Source: Pseudoroseomonas cervicalis (lineage in GTDB: Bacteria; Pseudomonadota; Alphaproteobacteria; Acetobacterales; Acetobacteraceae). Taken from it: a stretch of DNA of 64,000 bases. A model generated the notes under the pieces. That model ran no database searches and was not told where the DNA came from. It worked only from the letters and a program-made list of their open reading frames with translations. Of this stretch, positions 39,712 to 48,591 are shown one piece after another. Position 1 is the stretch's first letter. The number at the start of each line of letters is the position of its first letter. A program made the translations under genes and the position numbers. Location: contig NZ_JAUTAJ010000004.1 in NCBI RefSeq assembly GCF_030818485.1, positions 1,777,001-1,841,000 of the forward strand, in the 5' to 3' direction.

Positions 39712-40716
39712 TTGCGCGCGGATGTGGAACTGATCGGCGTCACCAAGCGCTACGGCACGGCCGTGGCGGTCGAGGGCATCTCGCTGGAGATCCCGCCCGC
39801 CAGCTATTGCTGCCTGCTCGGCCCCTCGGGCTGCGGCAAGACCAGCACGCTGCGCATGATCGCCGGGCATGAAGAGGTCAGCGAGGGCGACATCCTGCTG
39901 GCCGGGCGCAATGTCACCACCCTGCCGCCGGCCGCCCGCGGCACGGCGATGATGTTCCAGTCCTACGCCCTGTTCCCGCATCTGACGGCACTGGAGAACA
40001 TTGCTTTCGGTTTGCGCATGCGCGGTGTCGCCAAGGCCGAGCGGCTGGCGCGGGCGCGGGAGTTCCTGCGGCTGGTGCAGCTGGAGAAGATGGCGGAGCG
40101 GCTGCCGGCGCAGCTCTCGGGCGGGCAGCAGCAGCGCGTGGCGCTGGCCCGCGCGCTGATCACCAGCCCCAAGGTGCTGCTGCTGGACGAGCCGCTTTCC
40201 GCCCTCGACCCCTTCCTGCGCACCCAGATGCGCGAGGAGCTGAAGCGGCTGCAGCGCGAGCTCGGCATCAGCTTCATCCATGTGACGCATGGGCAGGAGG
40301 AGGCGATGGCGCTGTCCGACATCGCCGTGGTCATGGACCAGGGGCGCATCGCCCAGGCCGGCCCGCCGCGCGAGATCTTCGAGCGCCCGGCCAGCGCCTT
40401 CGTCGCCCGCTTCATCGGCGGGCACAATGTCATCGCCCTGCCGCAGGGCCGCTTCGCCGTGCGCACCGACCGCACCCGCCTGGCCGCCACCGGCGGGCCG
40501 GCGCCGGCGGCGGGCCCCAGCCTGTCCGGCCACGTCAGCGCCGTCGAGTACCAGGGCAGCGCCGTGCGCGTGGTGCTGCGCGCCGCCGATGGCCAGACCG
40601 CCGAGGCGCTGCTGCCGGATGCCGTGTTCCACGCCTCGCCCGTCGCGCCGGGCGAGGCCGCCACCCTGGGCTGGGAGGCGCATGAGGCGCACCCCCTGCC
40701 CCAGGGCGCCGCCTGA
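39712..40716 (+). CDS. ABC transporter ATP-binding protein (polyamine/PotA type)
   Basis: The product powers import by the adjacent permeases. The 334-residue protein has Walker A GPSGCGKTST (about residues 39-48), Q-loop MMFQSYALFPHLTALEN, signature LSGGQQQRVALARAL, Walker B VLLLDEPLSALD, H-loop FIHVTHGQEEAM and a C-terminal TOBE domain (SLSGHVSAVEYQGSAVRVVL). This layout is typical of the PotA/FbpC group. No in-frame ATG exists near the family N-terminus. TTG at 39712, after GGGGCGGG, gives the right start, with GTG 39724 as an alternative. It is first in a four-gene operon. Confidence 0.88.
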   Translation: MRADVELIGVTKRYGTAVAVEGISLEIPPASYCCLLGPSGCGKTSTLRMIAGHEEVSEGDILLAGRNVTTLPPAARGTAMMFQSYALFPHLTALENIAFGLRMRGVAKAERLARAREFLRLVQLEKMAERLPAQLSGGQQQRVALARALITSPKVLLLDEPLSALDPFLRTQMREELKRLQRELGISFIHVTHGQEEAMALSDIAVVMDQGRIAQAGPPREIFERPASAFVARFIGGHNVIALPQGRFAVRTDRTRLAATGGPAPAAGPSLSGHVSAVEYQGSAVRVVLRAADGQTAEALLPDAVFHASPVAPGEAATLGWEAHEAHPLPQGAA

Positions 40717-40761
40717 AGCGCCGCAAGAGCACAGAACAAGACTGGACAGGAGAGCGTGCGA

Positions 40762-42036
40762 ATGAGCGAGACCAAGACCACCCTCACCCGGCGCGGCGCG
40801 CTGGGGCTGGCCGGCGCGGCGCTGGGCAGCGGGGCCATCACCGGCTTCCCCACCCTCTGGGCGCAGAACATCCGCAACGTGACGCTGCGGCAGATCGGCA
40901 CCGGCGTCTCCGGCCTGAACCCGATCGCCGAGCAGGTGAAGAAGGATCTGGGCTTCACCCTGCAGCTGACGGTGACCGACACCGACGCCGTGGCGCAGCG
41001 CGCCGCCACGCAGTCGCGCAGCTTCGACATCGCCGATATCGAGTATTTCAGCATCAAGAAGGTCTACCCGACCGGGGTGATGCAGCCGATCGACACCAGC
41101 CGCATCAAGCTGGCCGACAAGATCGTGCCGATCTTCACCACCGGCAAGCTGATGCCGGATTCGGTGGTGGCGCAGGGCACCAGCCCCTATTCCGTGGGCT
41201 TCGTGCAGGACGCCAATGCGCGCGGCTTCGCCAGCCAGCGCACCGGGCTGATGACGCTGCTGCCCACCATCTACAATGCCGACACGCTGGGCATCCGCCC
41301 CGACCTGGTCGGCCGGCCGATCCGCAACTGGCGCGACCTGCTGGACCCCGCCTTCAAGGGCAAGGCCAGCATCCTGAACATCCCGGGCATCGGCATCATG
41401 GACGCCGCCATGGTGGCGGAAAGCGCCGGCCTGGTGAAATACGCCGACAAGGGCAACATGACCCGGGCGGAGATCGACCAGACCATCGCCTTCCTGATCG
41501 AGGCCAAGCGCGCGGGCCAGTTCCGCGCCTTCTGGAAGACCTTCGACGAGAGCGTGAACCTGATGGCCTCGGGCGAGGTGGTGATCCAGTCCATGTGGTC
41601 GCCCGCCGTCACCGCGGTGCGCTCGCGCGGCATTCCCTGCGTCTACCAGCCGCTGGAGGAAGGCTATCGCGCCTGGGGCTCGGGCCTCGGGCTGATGCGC
41701 CACCTGTCGGGCCTGCAGCTGGATGCCGCCTATGAATACCTGAACTGGTACCTCTCCGGCTGGGCCGGCGCCTTCCTCAACCGCCAGGGCTATTATTCGG
41801 CGGTGCTGGAGACGGCGAAGGCGCAGATGACCGAGAATGAGTGGGGCTACTGGATGGAGGGCAAGCCCGCCGCCAGCGACATCATCGCCCCCGACGGCAA
41901 GGTGATGGAGAAGGCCGGCGCGGTGCGCGATGGCGGTTCCTTCCAGGAGCGCATGGGCCGGGTGGTGTGCTGGAACTCGGTGATGAACGAGGACCGCTAC
42001 ATGGTCCAGAAATGGAACGAGTTCATCGCGGCCTAA
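40762..42036 (+). CDS. ABC transporter substrate-binding protein (PotD/spermidine-like)
   Basis: The 424-residue periplasmic receptor has a probable Tat-type signal ([22 protein letters not shown]). The extracellular solute-binding fold includes LDPAFKGKASILNIPGIGI, ESVNLMASGEVVIQSMWSP and a YEYLNWYLSGWAGAFLNRQGYYSAV segment characteristic of PotD/PotF-like proteins. The ATG at 40762 is chosen because CAGGAGA lies eight bases upstream; a GTG six bases earlier is too close. Ligand unknown (polyamine, opine or similar). A 213-base repeat-rich gap separates it from the permease genes. Confidence 0.85.
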   Translation: MSETKTTLTRRGALGLAGAALGSGAITGFPTLWAQNIRNVTLRQIGTGVSGLNPIAEQVKKDLGFTLQLTVTDTDAVAQRAATQSRSFDIADIEYFSIKKVYPTGVMQPIDTSRIKLADKIVPIFTTGKLMPDSVVAQGTSPYSVGFVQDANARGFASQRTGLMTLLPTIYNADTLGIRPDLVGRPIRNWRDLLDPAFKGKASILNIPGIGIMDAAMVAESAGLVKYADKGNMTRAEIDQTIAFLIEAKRAGQFRAFWKTFDESVNLMASGEVVIQSMWSPAVTAVRSRGIPCVYQPLEEGYRAWGSGLGLMRHLSGLQLDAAYEYLNWYLSGWAGAFLNRQGYYSAVLETAKAQMTENEWGYWMEGKPAASDIIAPDGKVMEKAGAVRDGGSFQERMGRVVCWNSVMNEDRYMVQKWNEFIAA

Positions 42037-42043
42037 GTATCCT

Positions 42044-42088
42044 GCCTGTGCGATTCACGCTTCCGGCGTGCCGCCTCAAGCGATCGCA
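42044..42088 (+). repeat. 45-base direct repeat, copy 1
   Basis: This is the first of two 45-base copies differing at one base (period 56). It holds an internal CACGC...GCGTG inverted repeat and ends in CGATCGCA. It begins eight bases after the binding-protein stop. Confidence 0.85.
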
Positions 42089-42099
42089 AGGTTTAGTTA

Positions 42100-42144
42100 G
42101 CCTGTGCGATTCACGCTTTCGGCGTGCCGCCTCAAGCGATCGCA
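42100..42144 (+). repeat. 45-base direct repeat, copy 2
   Basis: This second copy differs from copy 1 at one base. It also forms a larger imperfect hairpin because CCTGTGCGAT (42101-42110) is complementary to ATCGCACAGG (42139-42148), with a nested CACGC/GCGTG stem. Confidence 0.85.
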
Positions 42145-42157
42145 CAGGCGGCGGGGT

Positions 42158-42219
42158 CCGGGGGGATCCTGTCCCCCCGGCGGGTGCCCCAAAGGCGCCC
42201 TTGGGGGGGCAGCGCCCCC
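42158..42219 (+). repeat. run of GC-rich hairpins before permease gene
   Basis: Three adjacent inverted repeats are present: 42158-42166 with 42172-42180, 42187-42192 with 42201-42206, and 42205-42210 with 42214-42219; the last two overlap and so are alternatives. They lie between the binding-protein and permease genes. Such intercistronic structures often protect the upstream mRNA or partly terminate transcription. Confidence 0.65.
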
Positions 42220-42249
42220 TGGCCTGGGCCCGAGTGACGCGGAGCATTG

Positions 42250-43097
42250 ATGACCCGATGGTTCTCCTGGCTGCAGGCCGCGCCCCTGGCGCTGGTGCTG
42301 GCGGCCTTCCTGCTGGTGCCGCTGGCCATGCTCGTCATCGTCAGCTTCTACGATTATGACAGCTTCAGCCTGATCCCGGATTTCGTGCTGACCAACTACC
42401 GGGAGGTCTTCGCCTCCCGCGTCACCTGGCAGACCTATCTGAAGACGGTGTATTTCGCCGGCATCACCTGGGCGGTGACGCTCGGCCTCGGTTTCTGGCT
42501 GGCGCCTATTTCCTGGCCTTCGTGGTGCAGAACCCGACGCTGCGCATGGTGCTGTTCGTGCTGTGCACGGTGCCCTTCTGGACCTCCAACCTGATCCGCA
42601 TGATCGCCTGGGTGCCCTTCCTCGGGCGCAACGGCATCCTGAACAGCGCGCTGATCGGCATGGGCGCGATCGACCAGCCGCTGGAATTCCTGCTGTTCTC
42701 GGATTTCTCGGTGATCCTCGCCTTCGTGCATCTCTACACGCTGTTCATGGTGGTGCCGATCTTCAACACCATGATGCGCATCGACCGCAGGCTGCTGGAG
42801 GCGGCGCGCGATGCCGGGGCCGGCTTCTGGCAGACGCTGTGGTGCGTGATCCTGCCGCTGTGCAAGCCGGGCATCGGCATCGGCAGCATCTTCGTCGTCG
42901 TGCTGGTGATGGGCGATTTCGCCACGGTGCGGCTGATGAGCGGCGGGCAGAGCGCCTCGGTCGGGCTGATGATCAGCAACCAGATCGGGCTGATGCAGTA
43001 TCCGGCGGCGGCGGCCAATGCGGTGGTGCTGCTGGCCATGGTGCTGCTGCTGGTGGGCGCGATGCTGCGCGCCATCGACATCCGCAAGGAGCTGTGA
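42250..43097 (+). pseudogene. ABC transporter permease 1 (PotB type), frameshifted as read
   Basis: This is the first inner-membrane permease of the operon. Frame one encodes MTRWFSWLQAAPLALVLAAF through WAVTLGLGFWLA. Frame two continues YFLAFVVQNPTLRMVLFVLC, with further membrane segments and the EAA-type loop LLEAARDAGAGFWQTLWCVILP, to 43097. The span is 3n+2 bases, so one base is missing (or two extra) in GCGCC at 42502-42506. Repair gives about 282 residues, normal for PotB. Everything else about the gene is intact, including a GGAG site before the ATG. A sequencing error seems likelier than loss of function. Confidence 0.85.
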
Positions 43098-43101
43098 GCC
43101 G

Positions 43102-43908
43102 ATGCCCGGACGCGCCGCGCGGCTGCTGCTCGGCAGCCTGTTCGCCCTCTTCCTGCTGTTCCTCTATGGACCCACGCTGACCATCACCATCCTCTCCTTC
43201 CAGGGGCCGGATGGCGGGCTGACCTTCCCGATGAACGGCGTGTCGCTGCACTGGTTCGCGCGGCTGTTCCAGCCGCAGGCGGTGGGCGATCTCGGCGCCT
43301 CGATGACCCGCACGCTGCTGCTGGCGGCGATGGTGACGGCCAGCACGGTGGTGGTCTCGCTCGCCGCCGGCATGGCCTTCCGCCGCCGCTTCGCCGGCAG
43401 CGCGCTGCTGTTCTACCTGACCCTGGCCAGCCTGATCGTGCCCTCGATCCTGGTCAGCCTCGGCATCGGGCTGCTGTTCAACCTGCTGGAATGGGAGCCG
43501 GCCTGGTATTCCTCGGCCTTCGGCGCGCAGCTGACCTGGACCCTGCCCTTCGGCCTGCTGATCATGTTCGCCGTGTTCAACCGCTTCGACCGGTCCTGGG
43601 AGGAAGCGGCGCGCGACATGGGCGCCACCCCCTGGCAGAGCTTCTGGCATGTGGTGCTGCCGATCATCGCACCGAGCGTGGTCGGCATCGCGCTGTTCGG
43701 CTTCACCCTGTCCTTCGACGAATTCGCCCGCACGCTGCTGACGGCGGGCAGCGGCAACACGCTGCCGCTGGAGATCCTGGGCATGACGACGACGGTGACG
43801 ACGCCGGTGCTCTATGCGCTCGGCACCGTCTCCACCGCCCTCTCCTTCCTGGTGATCGGCGGCGCCATCCTCGGCGTGCGGCTGCTGGCGCGGCGGCGCG
43901 GGGCCTGA
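43102..43908 (+). CDS. ABC transporter permease 2 (PotC type)
   Basis: This is the second permease of the polyamine-type importer. The 268-residue protein has six predicted membrane segments and the cytoplasmic EAA loop SWEEAARDMGATPWQSFWHVVLPIIAPS that docks on the ATPase. The start FALFLLFLYGPTLTITILSFQGPDGGLTFP is characteristic of PotC. It begins four bases after the first permease ends and is the last gene of the operon. The downstream minus-strand DUF1330 gene is convergent, four bases away. Confidence 0.88.
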   Translation: MPGRAARLLLGSLFALFLLFLYGPTLTITILSFQGPDGGLTFPMNGVSLHWFARLFQPQAVGDLGASMTRTLLLAAMVTASTVVVSLAAGMAFRRRFAGSALLFYLTLASLIVPSILVSLGIGLLFNLLEWEPAWYSSAFGAQLTWTLPFGLLIMFAVFNRFDRSWEEAARDMGATPWQSFWHVVLPIIAPSVVGIALFGFTLSFDEFARTLLTAGSGNTLPLEILGMTTTVTTPVLYALGTVSTALSFLVIGGAILGVRLLARRRGA

Positions 43909-43912
43909 GGCT

Positions 43913-44239
43913 TCAGGCGCCGCGCAGCAGATCGGTGGCGCGGTGGCCCTCCGCCACGCCATCGATCAGGAACACCTCGCCGCGCAGATGCTCGCGCCGC
44001 AGCGGCAGGATGGCGCGATAGGCCGGCGAATCGTACCAGCCGCGCGCCCGCGCCCGGTCGGGAAAGGCGATGACGACCAGGTCGCGGCCGCATTCGCCCT
44101 CCAGCGCCTCGCGCGGGCCGCCATGGATCAGGAAGCGGCCGCCAAAGGGGGCGAGGGTGGCGTCGATCGCCGCCAGATAGGCGGCGATCTCCGGCCTCAG
44201 CGCCACCGGATGCAGCAGGCCCACGGCATAGCAGGTCAT
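43913..44239 (-). CDS. DUF1330 family protein
   Basis: This 108-residue protein has a dimeric ferredoxin-like (DUF1330) fold. Visible are an N-terminal strand region, GGRFLIHGGPREALEGECGRDLVVIAFPDRARARGWYDSPAYRAILPLR, and the conserved W-Y-x-S-x-x-Y pattern typical of the family. Function is unknown. It lies 20 bases after the membrane protein gene on the same strand, so the two form an operon divergent from the XRE regulator. Confidence 0.82.
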   Translation of the reverse strand: MTCYAVGLLHPVALRPEIAAYLAAIDATLAPFGGRFLIHGGPREALEGECGRDLVVIAFPDRARARGWYDSPAYRAILPLRREHLRGEVFLIDGVAEGHRATDLLRGA

Positions 44240-44259
44240 GATGGCGTCCCCTGCCCGGC

Positions 44260-44655
44260 TCAGGCCGGCAGGCCGGCGGGGGCGGCGGCCGCCTCCAGCC
44301 CCGCCAGCAGCGCGACGAAGCCGGCCTGGCCCAGCAGCAGCACCCAGCCGGGCGCGCTGGGCGAGACCAGGCCGAGCAGCGGCAGCGCCAGGCTGGCCAG
44401 CACCCAGAGCGCATTGCCCGCCACCGCCAGCGCCAGCCCGATCCGCGGCACGGCGGCGCCGCGCGCCAGCCAGGCAAGGCCGGCGGCGATGGGCAGCAGC
44501 GCCAGCCCGGCGCCGGTCAGCAAGGCGGGCGGCAGCCCGGTCCAGCCGCCCAGGGCGCCCGGCGCGGCCAGCAGCGCGGCGCCCATGGCGGCGCAGCCCA
44601 GCGCATCGAGGCGCAGCAGGGTACGGGCGGAGACGCGGATGGAGAGAGGCGACAT
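44260..44655 (-). CDS. Small four-helix membrane protein
   Basis: I do not recognise a family with certainty. The 131-residue protein has about four hydrophobic segments (ALGCAAMGAALLAAPGALGG, LLTGAGLALLPIAAGLAWLA, GLALAVAGNALWVLASLALPLL, WVLLLGQAGFVALLAGLEAA) and few charged loops, so it is an integral membrane protein. Start 44655 is chosen from the GAGGAGCC ribosome site just upstream. It is the first gene of a two-gene unit with DUF1330. It is divergent from an XRE regulator whose likely operator lies 80 bases upstream of this start, so it is a plausible regulatory target. Confidence 0.7.
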   Translation of the reverse strand: MSPLSIRVSARTLLRLDALGCAAMGAALLAAPGALGGWTGLPPALLTGAGLALLPIAAGLAWLARGAAVPRIGLALAVAGNALWVLASLALPLLGLVSPSAPGWVLLLGQAGFVALLAGLEAAAAPAGLPA

Positions 44656-44734
44656 GGCAGGCTCCTCGGCCGGATCGGCGGCGCGGGATGCGTCGCCTTG
44701 GGCCGATGCTCGGCGCATCGCCGGCCGCGCGTCG

Positions 44735-44751
44735 ATGACCTCGGAGGTCAT
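44735..44751. promoter_or_regulatory. palindromic operator between XRE gene and membrane-protein unit
   Basis: ATGACCTC-G-GAGGTCAT is a perfect 8+1+8 palindrome. It lies 36 bases upstream of the regulator ATG and 80 upstream of the divergent gene. This position and symmetry fit an operator bound by the adjacent XRE regulator controlling both directions. Confidence 0.65.
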
Positions 44752-44786
44752 TGTCCGGCGGCGCCGGGGCTGGATAGCCTGCCGCC

Positions 44787-45593
44787 ATGACCAGCCCCGA
44801 CATCCCCACCGCCGGCGCGCTGCTGCGCCAGTGGCGCCAGCGGCGGCGCCTCAGCCAGATGGCCCTGGCGCTGGACGCCGAGATCTCCCAGCGGCATCTG
44901 AGCTGGCTGGAGGCCGGGCGCGCCCGGCCGAGCCGCGCCATGGTGCTGCGCCTGGCCGCGCAGCTCGACCTGCCGCTGCGCGAGCGCAACGCGCTGCTGG
45001 TGGCGGCCGGCTTCGCCCCCGCCTATGCGGAGCGGCCGCTGCAGGCGCCGGCCCTGGCGGCGGCGCGGCAGGCGGTGGAGCGTATCCTGCAGGGGCACAG
45101 CCCGCACCCGGCCCTGGCGGTGGACCGGCACTGGACGCTGCTCTCGGCCAATGACGCCATCGGCGCGCTGATCGGCGAGGTGGCGCCGGCGCTGATGCGG
45201 CCGCCGGTCAATGCGCTGCGCCTCAGCCTGCATCCCGACGGGCTGGCGGCGCGCATCCTGAACCACGCCGAATGGCGGGCGCATCTGCTGGCGCGGCTGG
45301 CGCATGAGGTGCGCGCCTCCTCCGACCCGGTGCTGCTCGGGCTGCTGGAGGAGCTGAAAGCCTATCCCGCCCCGCCCCAGGCGCGCGGCACGCCGGCGCC
45401 GGCGCTGGAGGAAGGCGGCATCGCCGTGCCGCTGCGGCTGGCCAGCCCGCTCGGGCCGCTCAGCTTCCTCAGTACCACCACGGTGTTCGGCACGGCGGTG
45501 GATGTGACGCTGTCGGAGGTGACGATCGAGGCCTTCTTCCCGGCCGACGAGGCGACCGCCCGGGCGATGGCGCGGCTGGTGCGGCCGGGCTGA
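44787..45593 (+). CDS. XRE-family transcriptional regulator with MmyB-like ligand domain
   Basis: The 268-residue protein has an N-terminal helix-turn-helix (about 8-65): LLRQWRQRRRLSQMALALDAEISQRHLSWLEAGRARPSR. The linker LPLRERNALLVAAGFAPAY is highly typical of this regulator class. A C-terminal MmyB-type PAS-like ligand-binding domain follows (VDRHWTLLSANDAI, LLEELKAYP, GPLSFLSTTTVFGTAVDVTLSEVTIEAFFP). Members usually control a divergent gene, often an oxidoreductase or a membrane protein. Here the target is probably the adjacent membrane-protein/DUF1330 pair, through the palindrome at 44735-44751. The ligand is unknown. Confidence 0.88.
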   Translation: MTSPDIPTAGALLRQWRQRRRLSQMALALDAEISQRHLSWLEAGRARPSRAMVLRLAAQLDLPLRERNALLVAAGFAPAYAERPLQAPALAAARQAVERILQGHSPHPALAVDRHWTLLSANDAIGALIGEVAPALMRPPVNALRLSLHPDGLAARILNHAEWRAHLLARLAHEVRASSDPVLLGLLEELKAYPAPPQARGTPAPALEEGGIAVPLRLASPLGPLSFLSTTTVFGTAVDVTLSEVTIEAFFPADEATARAMARLVRPG

Positions 45594-45600
45594 GCGAGCC

Positions 45601-46008
45601 TCAGAACACCAGCCGCAGCCGGGCCAGGCCCAGCAGCGGGCGCGGCTCGTCCTGCGGGCGCTCGGCGGCGGTGGCGATCTGCCCATCCAGCGACAGGCGC
45701 GCGGCGCCGACCCGGCCGAGCGCGACGCCGCCGCCCAGGACGTAGAGCTGCCGCGTCTCGAAGACCGGGCGGCTGAGGCTGGAGAGCGGCAGGCTGCCGG
45801 CGAAGGCGATCTTGCCGGATTTCTCGCCGCCCAGCGTCGCCACCAGATAGGATTCCTTGCGCGCATAGGGCACGGCGCCGCCGATGGCGGCGCGCAGCGT
45901 GACGCCCTGGGGCAGCAGGCCGCGTGCCTCCTGCGCCGTGACCGGGGCGGCCGCCAGCGCCGGCAGCAGCGCTAGCGCGAGCATGGTGATGATGCGGAGC
46001 GGACCCAT
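45601..46008 (-). CDS. Small secreted protein of unknown function
   Basis: The 135-residue protein starts with a signal peptide (MLALALLPALAAAPVTAQ). It continues with a mainly beta-rich region rich in Gly/Leu (TLRAAIGGAVPYARKESYLVATLGG, FETRQLYVLGGGVALGRVGAARLSLDG) ending in LARLRLVF. The terminal Phe and alternating pattern hint at a small outer-membrane or periplasmic beta-protein, but I cannot name a family. A strong AAGGAGG ribosome site precedes the ATG at 46008. It is convergent with the XRE gene, seven bases apart. Confidence 0.65.
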   Translation of the reverse strand: MGPLRIITMLALALLPALAAAPVTAQEARGLLPQGVTLRAAIGGAVPYARKESYLVATLGGEKSGKIAFAGSLPLSSLSRPVFETRQLYVLGGGVALGRVGAARLSLDGQIATAAERPQDEPRPLLGLARLRLVF

Positions 46009-46187
46009 CGCGGCCTCCTTCAGCCTGGCCTTGCTCCTCCCTGGCCAGCGCTATCGCACCGGCCCGCCTTGGTTTCAACACAAATGTGGCAAATCTGCCT
46101 TATTTCAACCGCAATTCCGCCCATGTCATTGATCGGATAGGGAAACATTGTGGCAGGCAGCGCCCCGCAAGGCCCTGGACACGCATG

Positions 46188-46217
46188 AAAAAGGCCGGGG
46201 AGCTGCCCTCCCCGGCC
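46188..46217 (-). terminator. intrinsic terminator after GNAT gene
   Basis: Read on the minus strand, a perfect 10-bp stem (46208-46217 with 46193-46202), closed by a five-base loop, is followed by a run of five T (46192-46188). It ends the minus-strand ettA-GNAT transcript. Confidence 0.88.
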
Positions 46218-46244
46218 GGTCCGTCGTCACGCGGATGGCGCCGC

Positions 46245-46799
46245 TCAGCCGCCCTGCTGGGCCGGCGGCGGCAGCGGGCGCAGGCTTTCATAGACCAGCA
46301 TGCGGTGCCCGGCGCGCGGGAACTCCGCCACCTGGCGCATGCCGATATCCTCCAGCACCCCGCGCGAGGCCAGATTGTCCTCCCGCGCCACGGCGATGAT
46401 GCGCGGCAGGCGGGCCGTGCCATGGCCGAATTCCAGCGCCGCGCGCGCCGCCTCCCGCGCATAGCCGCGGCCGCGGGTGTGCGGCCAGAGCGCGAAGCGC
46501 AGCGCCACGCCGCGGCCATCCGGCCGCTCGGCCAGGGCGACGATGCCGAGGAAGGTGTCGTCCTCCCCCTGATGCACCGCCCAGGTGCCGTAGCCGCGCA
46601 CCGCCCAGAAGGCGATGTCGTCCTGCAGCTCCTCCTCGGCCTCGGCCGGGCTGCGGGTGCCATGCAGCATCAGGCCGAAGGCGGCCTCGTCCCCCTTCAG
46701 GGCGACGAGGTCCGGCAGATGCCCGGGGCCGACCGGGCGCAGCGCCAGACGCGGCGTGCGCACCGAATGCGGGGATAACACCCGCGCCAGGCCGTCCAC
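46245..46799 (-). CDS. GNAT family N-acetyltransferase (RimJ-like)
   Basis: The 184-residue protein has the N-terminal TPRLALRPVGPGHLPDLVAL typical of RimJ/RimL-like enzymes. GNAT motif A is GVALRFALWPHTRGRGYAREAARAALEFG, with the acetyl-CoA loop R-G-R-G-Y-A. IIAVAREDNLASRGVLEDIGMR and a final strand follow. Substrate unknown. No ATG is available. GTG 46799, four bases after the ettA stop, is chosen; GTG 46781 and 46763 are alternatives. It is probably co-transcribed with ettA and followed by a terminator. Confidence 0.8.
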   Translation of the reverse strand: MDGLARVLSPHSVRTPRLALRPVGPGHLPDLVALKGDEAAFGLMLHGTRSPAEAEEELQDDIAFWAVRGYGTWAVHQGEDDTFLGIVALAERPDGRGVALRFALWPHTRGRGYAREAARAALEFGHGTARLPRIIAVAREDNLASRGVLEDIGMRQVAEFPRAGHRMLVYESLRPLPPPAQQGG

Positions 46800-46803
46800 G
46801 CGG

Positions 46804-48483
<1,680 letters not shown>

Positions 48484-48591
48484 GACCATACTTCCGGGCA
48501 GAGGTTCGGCCCCGGTTCTACCGGTCCGGCCCGGCCCCGCCAAGCTCCGCGCTTTTTTTCTGCGGCCCGGCGGGGAGGCCCGGCGGCGGGC

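Noticed and set aside
42044..42144. CRISPR array
   Set aside because: Only two copies with an 11-base spacer and no cas genes; not an array.
44735..44751. Palindrome as a transposon end or attachment site
   Set aside because: No integrase, transposase or target duplication nearby; its position between divergent genes fits an operator better.
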